A stretch of 16,145 bases of DNA, taken from contig JAJFIM010000086.1 of assembly GCA_021774995.1 (NCBI GenBank), positions 1 through 16,145 on the forward strand, written 5' to 3'. Source of the stretch: Alphaproteobacteria bacterium (GTDB lineage Bacteria > Pseudomonadota > Alphaproteobacteria > SMXP01). This document shows, piece by piece, positions 6,901-13,242 of the stretch. Under the pieces are notes generated by a model. That model was not told the DNA's origin. It ran no database searches and worked only from the letters and a program-made list of their open reading frames with translations. The stretch's first letter is position 1, and each line of letters begins with the position of its first letter. The position numbers and the translations under genes are program-made.

Positions 6901-8846
6901 TCGGCGAGTTGCGCTTGATGGCCGTGGCGTTCAGCGCAGGCAAAGTGGGAATGGGCGAGCGCACTCTGACCGTCCGCGACGATGTGGTTGCGGAGATGAC
7001 ATTGCCGCGTTTTCTGGCGCCGGGAGATAAAAGCAACGCCACTTTGTCTGTGCATAATGTCGATGGCGCGCCTGGGGAATATGTGCTCAACATCAAGGTG
7101 ACGGGCTCGGTTGGCGCGGGATCGATGGAGCCGCGTATTTTAAAGCGGGTTACGCTGGCTGAAAACCAACGCCGAAGTCTGGAAGTGCCGGTGAATGGGT
7201 TGGAGCCCGGCATCGGAACTATTACGGTGGCCGTGGATGGCCCGAATACCTATCACATAAACCGCGCCTGGCCGATAGAGGTGCGCCCGGCGCAATTGCC
7301 GGTAACGTCGGAAGTTGTGGCTTTGCTGGGGCCGGGGGAGGGCTTTGATCTCAATGCAGCCCAAGTGGCCGGCTTTTACGCCGATACCGCATCGGTGGCG
7401 GCCAGCGTATCGGTGACGCGCGGGCCGGACGTGCCGGGTTTGCTGGCGTGGCTGGATCGCTATCCTTATGGCTGCCTTGAACAAACGACGAGCCGGGCGT
7501 TTCCGCTGCTCTATTATAATGAGCTGTCTCTTGTCTCTCATCAGGCGGAGGATAAGGGGATAAAGTTCCGTGTACAGAACGCCGTAGACCGCGTGCTCGA
7601 TATGCAGAATGGATCGGGTTCTTTTGGTATGTGGGGTCCCAGCTCCTATGACGCCGACACGTGGCTCAGCGTTTTTGCGCTCGATTTCATCTCTCAGGCG
7701 AAAGCGCAGGATTATGTTGTGCCGCAGGATTCTCTTGAGCGGGGTTTGCGCTGGCTGCGTGGACTGGCCGGACAAAGTTACCGGGATCTGTGGGCGCGGT
7801 CTTATGCGTTTTACATTCTGGCGCGCGAAGGATCAGTGAACGCCAGCGATCTGCGGTACTTTGCGGACAATGAGATGGTGGATATTGAAAACGCCCTCAG
7901 CGCGGCGCATCTGGCGGCGGCTTTGGTGGAGATCGGCGACCGTTCCCGCGCGCGCCTGGCTTTTAACCGGGCGCTGGACCTGATCACAGTGAAAGAAGGG
8001 GAGAGTTATGAGGCAACGCCTTACGGATCGCAGTTGCGCGATGCAGCGGGCGTTATGGCGCTGGCGGCGGCGTCTGACGAGACGCAAATCCTGCCCGCTC
8101 TGTTTGACGTCTCCGAGCGGTTGGACAGACGCATTGACTATACCACCACGCAGGAAAAAGCCTGGTTGTTGTTCGCGGCGTATCAAATGAACCGCGCAGG
8201 CGGCGCGCTTGACGTTGATATCGACGGCGCTTCGGCAGTGTCGGAACGGGACCCCGTCTTTCTTGTCCCGGCGTTTGAGGAATTGAAATCAGGGGTGCGC
8301 GTGACCAATCAGGGGGAGCGCGATATCTGGCGCACGGTGACTATTGCAGGCGTGCCTAAAGAACCTCTGGCGGCCGCATTCAGCAATGTGCGTTTGACCA
8401 AGTCCTTTCGAACGCTAAAAGGCGCTCCGATGCCGCTGGATCAAGTAAAACAAAATGATCGCGCGGTCGTTCTTATTCGTGGGCAGATGAATGATGAGGA
8501 CTACCATGAAATGATCGCGCTTGATCTGTTGCCGGCGGGCTGGGAAATAGAAGCGGTTCTAAAGCGGGGCGACACGGCGTATGAGTGGCTGCCCGCTCTG
8601 ACTAACGCCACTATGATTGAGGCGCGCGATGATCGCTTCGTTGCCGCCTTCGATATCGGATGGCGCTATGAGCGGCGCCGCAAAAAAGACGAACCGGTGG
8701 TCTATCCTAAATTCACGTTAGCTTACGTGGTGAGGGCGGTGACGCCGGGCGAGTTTATCCTTCCCGCCGCGCGGGTGGAGGATATGTATAAACCCAGCGT
8801 CTATGCCCGCACGGAACCGGCGACGCTCACCGTTACGGCGCGATGA
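3957..8846 (+). CDS. yfhM: Bacterial alpha-2-macroglobulin with intact thioester (YfhM/ECAM type)
   Basis: A 1629-residue periplasmic anti-protease. In the family, cleavage of a bait region exposes a Cys-Gln thioester that traps the attacking protease covalently. Seen: one N-terminal hydrophobic segment (about 3-22) without a lipobox Cys, so probably an inner-membrane anchor rather than the lipoprotein anchor of E. coli YfhM; an N-terminal macroglobulin domain with Cys79 and Cys116 likely forming a disulfide; an MG2-like domain from about 391 (YLYTDRGIYRPGENVHV); the A2M-family region with VDQGIL near 888 and LPDFVGELRLMAVAFSAGKVG near 978; the thioester motif YGCLEQ with Cys1173 and Gln1176; an alpha-helical thioester domain to about 1450; and a C-terminal macroglobulin domain. 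Start ATG follows AGGGAG at ten bases. The stop overlaps the pbpC start by four bases. The thioester form is the one that accompanies pbpC. The bait region is not recognisable by eye. Confidence 0.95.
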   Translation: MKRFLAVLAVLSVAVIGVFIVRSGGPEQAVRDIAKVLPRLPSRTATSEQTAQRQETDNAGRFAFQRLNIDTGQELPQACLVFSKALDDTGQTRYEDYVRFESGRNPILSVKDSQLCLEGLSFAASYRVTLRQGMPSADGSRLAYAEDIPVELNDRPAMVQFGSGLILPRETAGGVPITTVNVDLLDIRVLRVGDRLLSQLESGLIDQRNLYSYDEYEIEFEKGALVWEGQMDVDAPRNRSAETVFRVRDAVTDWQPGAYLVLARDAAEEDQTSRRRSSYYNAVASQWIVDSDIGLTTFTGSDGLHVYARSLKSAQPLGSVTIKLIARNNDILGEGSVSGDGYIQFDAAALRGVGGAEPVAVMAYGPGGDFNFLDLRRPAFDLTDRGVSGRLSPGPIDAYLYTDRGIYRPGENVHVITMLRDRMVNALDDAPLTLSVRRPDGVEYRQFTTSEQKAGSSYFDIRLSDTAPRGRWRAVAMIGADGDPVGRVSFEVQDFVPQRLEVTLDAQAEFWRPGDALNIEAVSRFLYGAPAADLGGEAELKLMVDPNPFPAHAGYRFGRIKEIFRDSLTPMDIPNTDAQGETSITGVIPQLNKTTLPLRARVRVSVYEPGGRTTSNEIIRPVRTSDVMIGIRPGFEGGRVRENTAAAFEIIAVDADGARIGLANLSYRLVEEDIHYQWYEVNGRWQYERIVRDRPVEEDVIDVEGNAPAVISKTLPWGQYRLQVSDASSGAATSVRFNVGWGGALSGARPDRVQVTADKDSYSIGDVAVIDIRPPVSGKALLVVANDKVLLTRHFDVPEGGARIDVPVSEDWGSGAYVMVTTFKPLSSQQTRAPVRSIGLAWAAVDQSPRILSVNIETPDKVAPRQRIKAPLTISGAAPGARVFVTLAAVDQGILQLTKFKTPSPADYYFGKRRLGLDIRDDYARLILDTDGAPGALRVGGDAMGGAGLSVVPTVTVALFSGLVEVDADRRAVIELNLPDFVGELRLMAVAFSAGKVGMGERTLTVRDDVVAEMTLPRFLAPGDKSNATLSVHNVDGAPGEYVLNIKVTGSVGAGSMEPRILKRVTLAENQRRSLEVPVNGLEPGIGTITVAVDGPNTYHINRAWPIEVRPAQLPVTSEVVALLGPGEGFDLNAAQVAGFYADTASVAASVSVTRGPDVPGLLAWLDRYPYGCLEQTTSRAFPLLYYNELSLVSHQAEDKGIKFRVQNAVDRVLDMQNGSGSFGMWGPSSYDADTWLSVFALDFISQAKAQDYVVPQDSLERGLRWLRGLAGQSYRDLWARSYAFYILAREGSVNASDLRYFADNEMVDIENALSAAHLAAALVEIGDRSRARLAFNRALDLITVKEGESYEATPYGSQLRDAAGVMALAAASDETQILPALFDVSERLDRRIDYTTTQEKAWLLFAAYQMNRAGGALDVDIDGASAVSERDPVFLVPAFEELKSGVRVTNQGERDIWRTVTIAGVPKEPLAAAFSNVRLTKSFRTLKGAPMPLDQVKQNDRAVVLIRGQMNDEDYHEMIALDLLPAGWEIEAVLKRGDTAYEWLPALTNATMIEARDDRFVAAFDIGWRYERRRKKDEPVVYPKFTLAYVVRAVTPGEFILPAARVEDMYKPSVYARTEPATLTVTAR

Positions 8847-10945
8847 CGTCTCGCCTCAACAATAACCGTTTGCGCGTTGCTGTGCTTGGGTTTGCGTTGT
8901 GGGCGTTCGGGTTTGTCGCTGCGCTCGACCGCGCCTATCCCCCGGCGTTGGAGCGTTATGAAGACATCTCCAAGCTGGTGGTGGACGAGAACGGCGCGCT
9001 TCTGCGGGGCTTTCTTTCCAGGGATGATAAATGGCGCTTGATCACCAAGGCGCAAGATGTCGATCCCGCTTACCTTGATCTGTTAGTGGCGATTGAAGAC
9101 CAGCGTTTCATGTCGCATTTGGGCGTCGATCCCCTCGCGGTGGCGCGCGCGGCGTGGCAATGGATTTCCCATGGCCGTATCATCTCTGGCGCTTCTACGT
9201 TGACGATGCAGACTGCGCGTCTTCTTGAGCCCAGGCCGCGCAATCTGAAAAACAAAGTGATTGAGATGGCGCGCGCGGTGCAGTTAGAACGGCATTTTGA
9301 CAAGCGGGAAATTCTATCGATTTATCTCACGCTGGCGCCTTTTGGGGGGAATTTGGAAGGGGCGCGGGCGGCAAGCCTCAGTTATTTTGGCAAAGAACCG
9401 CAGCATCTCACGCGCGGACAGGCGGCGCTTCTGGTGGCCCTGCCGCAATCGCCCGAAAGCCGCCGCCCGGACCGTCATCCGGCCCGCGCGCTGATCGCGC
9501 GTGACGCTGTGCTGCAGCGCGCGCTGGGGCAAGGCGCCTTGACCCGCGTTCAGCGAAGGGAAGCTGGGCAAGAATCCGTTCCCGGCCTCCGCCGCGCCTT
9601 TCCTTTTCACGCGCCGCGCCTTGCCCGCCGGTTGAAAAACCAAACGACGGAAAATATTATTCACACGACACTTGACGGCGCGCTTCAATCAGCCCTCGAA
9701 ACATTTGTTCAGCGCGAAGTACGGTGGGCTGATGACGGCGCCAGCATCGCCGTGGTGGTTGTGGAAAATGAAACCTGGAACGTCAAAGCCCATCTCGGGG
9801 GCGCCGATTTTTGGGCGCCGCAGGGTCAACTTGATCTGATCCGGGCTTTCCGGTCGCCGGGGTCGGCGTTAAAACCCTTTCTATACGGCTTGGCGTTTGA
9901 CGACCTCACCCTTCACCCGCTGACCCTCATAGAAGACCGGCCAATGGTGTTTGGCGACTATGCGCCGCAAAATTTTGATAAATCGTTTCAGGGCAGCGTC
10001 ACGATAGAGCAAGCCTTGCGCCAATCGCTTAATGTTCCGGCTGTGCAGGTGCTGGACCGGATCGGACCGGTGCGCCTGGCGTCGAGCCTCACACAGGCGG
10101 GGGCTATTTTAAGTTTTGCCAAAAGCGGCGCCGCGCCCTCTCTGCCGCTGGCGCTCGGAGGGGTCGGCATTCGGCTGTTTGATCTCACAGCGCTATATGT
10201 CGGACTTGCCAATGGCGGGGAAATGCGTCGCCTGCGCTTGACCCCGCAAGATGAGTTCGTCAGCTCACGGCGGATATTCAGCCGCGCCGCGGCCTGGTAT
10301 GTCACTGATATTCTCAAGGACAGCGCCATGCCCGATGGATGGGCGCAGCGCGCCGGGATAGCCGCGAAGCGCGCCATCGCGTTTAAAACAGGCACGTCCT
10401 ACGGGTTTCGGGACGCCTGGTCGGTGGGCTATTCAGGGGCCTATACGGTGGGGGTGTGGGTTGGCCGGGCCGATGGTTCTGCGCGCCCCGGTCATTTTGG
10501 CCGCAACACGGCGGCGCCCCTTTTGTTGAAAGTGTTTGATCTGTTGCCCGATGAGCGGCGCGACTTTTTGAGTCCGCCGGACAATATCATCCGCGTGAAC
10601 GACCGCCGGGAATTACCCGTGGGCATGCAAGTTTTCCAGCCGCGCGCGCGAAACGCGCCGCGGACTTCACGCGAGGCCGCTCTTCCGGCGCCGGTTATTA
10701 AATTTCCCGGCAATGGCGTCGCGGTCGCATTACCGGGGGAGAAGGAAGGTTTTGTCCTGGCGTTGAAAGCCGTGGGCGGCGCCCAGCCGTTGCGGTGGAT
10801 GGTGAATGGCGCATTACTCCCGCCCGCGCCGTTTTTGGAATCGACATATTGGCGGCCTGCGGGATTGGGCTATGCGGATGTCATGGTGGTGGATGCTTAT
10901 GGCCGGAGCGCGCGCTCGCATGTGCGGTTGATCGCGCCGCGGTGA
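8843..10945 (+). CDS. pbpC: Penicillin-binding protein 1C, bifunctional transglycosylase/transpeptidase
   Basis: A 700-residue class A penicillin-binding protein with a short cytoplasmic tail and one membrane segment (about 10-29). The family-51 glycosyltransferase domain polymerises lipid II: VAIEDQRFMSHLGVD contains catalytic Glu85, followed by GASTLTMQTARLL and RNLKNKVIEMARAVQLE. The transpeptidase domain has SALK with nucleophile Ser341 and Lys344, SLN at 395-397, and KTGT at 515-518. A C-terminal domain (about 600-700) corresponds to the PBP1C-specific C-terminal module. All active-site motifs are intact, which does not rule out the low transpeptidase activity described for E. coli PBP1C. 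The start ATGA overlaps the yfhM stop; with no good ribosome binding site, translation is probably coupled. The pairing fits a repair role: the macroglobulin traps proteases entering through a damaged envelope while PbpC patches the wall. Confidence 0.95.
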   Translation: MTSRLNNNRLRVAVLGFALWAFGFVAALDRAYPPALERYEDISKLVVDENGALLRGFLSRDDKWRLITKAQDVDPAYLDLLVAIEDQRFMSHLGVDPLAVARAAWQWISHGRIISGASTLTMQTARLLEPRPRNLKNKVIEMARAVQLERHFDKREILSIYLTLAPFGGNLEGARAASLSYFGKEPQHLTRGQAALLVALPQSPESRRPDRHPARALIARDAVLQRALGQGALTRVQRREAGQESVPGLRRAFPFHAPRLARRLKNQTTENIIHTTLDGALQSALETFVQREVRWADDGASIAVVVVENETWNVKAHLGGADFWAPQGQLDLIRAFRSPGSALKPFLYGLAFDDLTLHPLTLIEDRPMVFGDYAPQNFDKSFQGSVTIEQALRQSLNVPAVQVLDRIGPVRLASSLTQAGAILSFAKSGAAPSLPLALGGVGIRLFDLTALYVGLANGGEMRRLRLTPQDEFVSSRRIFSRAAAWYVTDILKDSAMPDGWAQRAGIAAKRAIAFKTGTSYGFRDAWSVGYSGAYTVGVWVGRADGSARPGHFGRNTAAPLLLKVFDLLPDERRDFLSPPDNIIRVNDRRELPVGMQVFQPRARNAPRTSREAALPAPVIKFPGNGVAVALPGEKEGFVLALKAVGGAQPLRWMVNGALLPPAPFLESTYWRPAGLGYADVMVVDAYGRSARSHVRLIAPR

Positions 10946-10951
10946 GGCGTC

Positions 10952-11371
10952 TTAACCCAGTTCAACCTCGCTGGCGCGCGTCAGGATAAAAGTCGCCACG
11001 GCGCCCAGGATCAGGGCAAGGATCACGGGAAGCATCCAACTTTTCGCGACAAAGACAGTCACAAAGAAAAGGCTGGCCGACATCATGCTGACAGCGAGAA
11101 TTTTTGCGCGTTTTGGAATGACCCGGTGGCTGTGCCAGTCTCTCAAATGACGGCCGAATTTGGGATGAGTAAACAGCCAATTATGCATGCGCAAAGAGCT
11201 TTTTGAAAATGCCCACAGTGCAATGAGAAAAAATACGGTGCTCGGCATGACGGGTAGAAAAACGCCGATAACGCCAAGTCCGGTGGAAGAAATACCCAGA
11301 GTGAGCAGTCCCACGCGCATCCAGGTGCAATTGAGAACCCGGCTTGTCGGGACAGAAGAATTGACATCCAT
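10952..11371 (-). CDS. ybaN: YbaN family (DUF454) small inner-membrane protein
   Basis: A 139-residue protein with the DUF454 pattern: an N-terminal hydrophobic hairpin (about 18-55) with GLGVIGVFLPVMPSTVFFL, then WAFSKSS, then HPKFGRHLRDW and the basic VIPKRAK, followed by two further membrane segments (about 90-108 and 112-131). Length is normal for the family. The molecular function is not known to me. ATG at 11371 has an excellent ribosome binding site, AAGGAG (11379-11384) seven bases upstream. The gene converges on pbpC with only six bases between stop codons and no visible terminator there, so transcripts probably overlap. It follows the chemoreceptor on the same strand, separated by a stem-loop. 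Confidence 0.88.
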   Translation of the reverse strand: MDVNSSVPTSRVLNCTWMRVGLLTLGISSTGLGVIGVFLPVMPSTVFFLIALWAFSKSSLRMHNWLFTHPKFGRHLRDWHSHRVIPKRAKILAVSMMSASLFFVTVFVAKSWMLPVILALILGAVATFILTRASEVELG

Positions 11372-11405
11372 TTGAGCGCTCCTTTTGGCCGCTTGCCGCG
11401 CCTAA

Positions 11406-11439
11406 CTCTCCAGATGACCGTTTGAGACCACCTGGAGAG
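11406..11439 (-). terminator. Stem-loop between the chemoreceptor gene and ybaN
   Basis: Arms CTCTCCAGATG (11406-11416) and CACCTGGAGAG (11429-11439) form an 11-bp stem with a 12-base loop. In minus-strand RNA the only non-Watson-Crick pair is G-U, whereas in plus-strand RNA it would be an A-C mismatch, so the structure fits minus-strand transcripts. It lies 23 bases after the chemoreceptor stop and upstream of ybaN. No U-run follows, so it may be a weak or Rho-assisted terminator or a 3'-end stabiliser rather than a classical intrinsic terminator. Confidence 0.5.
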
Positions 11440-11461
11440 CGTGATTAAACCGCAAAATGGT

Positions 11462-13000
11462 TTACAATTCTCTCACTTTCTGGACGAAATCATTGGCGCG
11501 ATTTGACAGGTTTTCGGCCTGTTGGCTGAGTTCGGAGGCCGCGGATTGGACATTTGACGCGATTTCGCCTGTCACTTGAGAGGCTTGCATTACGCCCTGG
11601 ATGTTGGTGTTGACGTCACGCGTCGAGGCGCCCTGTTCTTCTACGGCCGCCGACACGCCGGTGGTGATTTCATCCATTTTCTCAATGGTCGTTCCAACCG
11701 ATTGAATGGCTTCAACCGATGAACCAACTGCGGACTGGATTTCCGATATCTGGCTGGCAATATCCTCCGTGGCTTTGGCGGTCTGATTGGCCAGCGCCTT
11801 CACTTCAGCCGCAACCACGGCAAAGCCTTTGCCCGCCTCTCCGGCGCGCGCCGCTTCGATGGTGGCGTTCAGCGCCAGCAGATTGGTTTGGCTGGCGATG
11901 TCCTGGATGAGATTGACCACGTCGCCGATTTTTTGCGCGCCTTCCGCCAGGCCAGTGATGAGTTCATTGGAGCGATTGGCTTCACCCACGGCGGATTTAG
12001 CGATGTCGGATGACGACATAACCTGCCGGCTGATCTCATCGACCGTGGTCGCCAGCTCTTCCGATGCGGCGGCCATGGACGAGGCTTGCGTGGTGGTCTC
12101 CTCCACCGCATTGGTCATCGAGCCCGCGCTGGCCTCCATCTCCGTTGCGGCGGATGAAACCGTATCGACGACGGCGCCGATATTACTTTCAAAGTCATCA
12201 GCCAATTTAATCAGATCCGTCACCACGTCCCAGGTCAGCAAAGGCGCGAGATATTCGCCTTTGTCGCTCATCAGTGCATTGACCCGCAAATCCAAAGTTT
12301 CGTCGCCGAGTTTGATTTTGGCGCGCCAGGGCAGTTTCGATGGATCGCTGAGTATTGCGCGCTGATGGCCGGGGTTTTTGTGAAAAACGTCGATGCATTG
12401 ACCTTGCAGTTTATCAACGCTAACGGGCAGCAAATGCGCAAGAGGGGTGAGGGTCGTCACGCTCGTTTTGTTGATATAGGTGATCTCGAGCGTGTCTTTG
12501 TCGGCCATCATGAGGTTGATCGGCATTTCGTCGAGCACTTTCAACAGACGCGCACTCTCGGCTTCGTTCCTGAGGCTTTCGAGCTTTTTCTCGGTGATAT
12601 CGACGGCGTTCTTGACGACCTTGATGGGCTTTCCGTCAGGGCCGAGAATGGGATTGTAAGCCGCCTGGAGCCAGATTACGTCGCCATCCTTACGAATTCT
12701 CATGAACTCGCCGACTTGGAACTTGCCGCTTCGTAATTCATTCCAGAACGTTCTGTATTCAGAACTTTCCTTGTATTGGCTATCGGCGAACATGCTGTGG
12801 TGTTTGCCTTGGATTTCGGATAACTGATAACCCATTGTTCCGAGGAAGTTTTCATTGGCTGTGATGATGGCGCCATCCATCTCGAATTCGATCAGCGCTT
12901 GTGATGCGCCAATGCCTTCCAGTATTGCTGCAGCGTCATTGCTGTTTGAAAATCGTGTGTTGACTGTAGGTATAAAGCGTTTGGCTAGTGCGTTCATCAT
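11462..13000 (-). CDS. Soluble PAS-PAS methyl-accepting chemotaxis protein (BdlA-like layout)
   Basis: A 512-residue chemoreceptor without any membrane segment, so cytoplasmic. PAS domain 1 spans about 28-140 (TANENFLGTMGYQLSEIQGK, then the family pattern GKHHSMF and RIRKDGDVIWLQAAYNPI, ending in DITEKK). A second PAS-like domain spans about 150-262, with FHKNPGHQRAIL and TWDVVTDL. The helical signalling domain runs from about 265 to the end. Its highly conserved tip is DIASQTNLLALNATIEAARAGEAGKGFAVVAAEV, which contacts CheA and CheW. There is no HAMP domain and no C-terminal CheR-tethering pentapeptide. The layout equals that of BdlA, a biofilm-dispersal receptor of Pseudomonas, but ligand or cofactor cannot be told. 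Two ATG codons begin the frame; AGGGGA (13004-13009) is three bases from the first and six from the second, so the start may really be 12997. Confidence 0.93.
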   Translation of the reverse strand: MMNALAKRFIPTVNTRFSNSNDAAAILEGIGASQALIEFEMDGAIITANENFLGTMGYQLSEIQGKHHSMFADSQYKESSEYRTFWNELRSGKFQVGEFMRIRKDGDVIWLQAAYNPILGPDGKPIKVVKNAVDITEKKLESLRNEAESARLLKVLDEMPINLMMADKDTLEITYINKTSVTTLTPLAHLLPVSVDKLQGQCIDVFHKNPGHQRAILSDPSKLPWRAKIKLGDETLDLRVNALMSDKGEYLAPLLTWDVVTDLIKLADDFESNIGAVVDTVSSAATEMEASAGSMTNAVEETTTQASSMAAASEELATTVDEISRQVMSSSDIAKSAVGEANRSNELITGLAEGAQKIGDVVNLIQDIASQTNLLALNATIEAARAGEAGKGFAVVAAEVKALANQTAKATEDIASQISEIQSAVGSSVEAIQSVGTTIEKMDEITTGVSAAVEEQGASTRDVNTNIQGVMQASQVTGEIASNVQSAASELSQQAENLSNRANDFVQKVREL

Positions 13001-13017
13001 CTGTCCCCTGACTATTG

Positions 13018-13026
13018 GTTATAACA
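13018..13026 (-). promoter_or_regulatory. Extended -10 promoter candidate for the chemoreceptor gene
   Basis: Minus-strand TGTTATAAC contains a TG extension and a five-of-six match to TATAAT (13018-13023). The position 17 bases upstream (TAAGGC) is not a good -35. Transcription would start near 13011, just before the ribosome binding site. The poor -35 would fit an activator-dependent promoter, and the two palindromes at 13056-13071 and 13079-13103 lie at about -52 and -80 from this start. Confidence 0.35.
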
Positions 13027-13055
13027 GAGACGAGTTTCGCGCCTTACCCTTAATA

Positions 13056-13071
13056 TACTATTACGATAGTA
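13056..13071. promoter_or_regulatory. AT-rich palindrome 1 upstream of the chemoreceptor gene
   Basis: A perfect inverted repeat with arms TACTAT and ATAGTA around TACG. It lies in an AT-rich stretch (about 13050-13110) that contrasts with the surrounding GC-rich DNA, and is a candidate binding site for a dimeric regulator of the chemoreceptor gene. Confidence 0.45.
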
Positions 13072-13078
13072 AATAATT

Positions 13079-13103
13079 ATGCATATACTAATGGTATATG
13101 CAT
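13079..13103. promoter_or_regulatory. AT-rich palindrome 2 upstream of the chemoreceptor gene
   Basis: A perfect inverted repeat with ten-base arms ATGCATATAC (13079-13088) and GTATATGCAT (13094-13103) and the five-base centre TAATG. It starts seven bases after palindrome 1. Perfect ten-base arms are unlikely by chance even in AT-rich DNA. The low stability of the stem and the position upstream of a probable promoter favour a protein-binding site over a terminator. Confidence 0.55.
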
Positions 13104-13142
13104 GAGAGAGCTCATTAACGCTTCAATTTGAAAATCTGCAAA

Positions 13143-13236
13143 CGTTCCCCGGCCACCGCGCCGGGCTTGGGGCATACTGGCAAGATCTGAGCAGTTCGCA
13201 CTGGACCCCCGATTGAATCCGGGGAACGGGGTTCAA
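13143..13236. repeat. Degenerate second copy of the two-hairpin intergenic repeat
   Basis: The segment repeats the plan of the element at 1542-1629: a first GC-rich inverted repeat (GTTCCCCGGCC ... GGGCTTGGGG, about 13144-13171), a spacer, then TGGACCCCCGATTGAATC followed by CGGGGAACGGGG (13202-13231). The second arm aligns with TGGACCCCGCGATCGAGTC...GGGG of copy 1. Arms are no longer perfect. It lies between the ABC exporter stop (13243) and the chemoreceptor start, that is 3' of nothing and 5' of both on the minus strand's upstream side of the exporter end. Confidence 0.65.
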
Positions 13237-13242
13237 TAGATG

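Noticed and set aside
7140..7775. 211-residue minus-strand open frame inside yfhM
   Set aside because: Low-complexity Arg/His-rich translation antisense to the conserved thioester domain; no start signal or family match.
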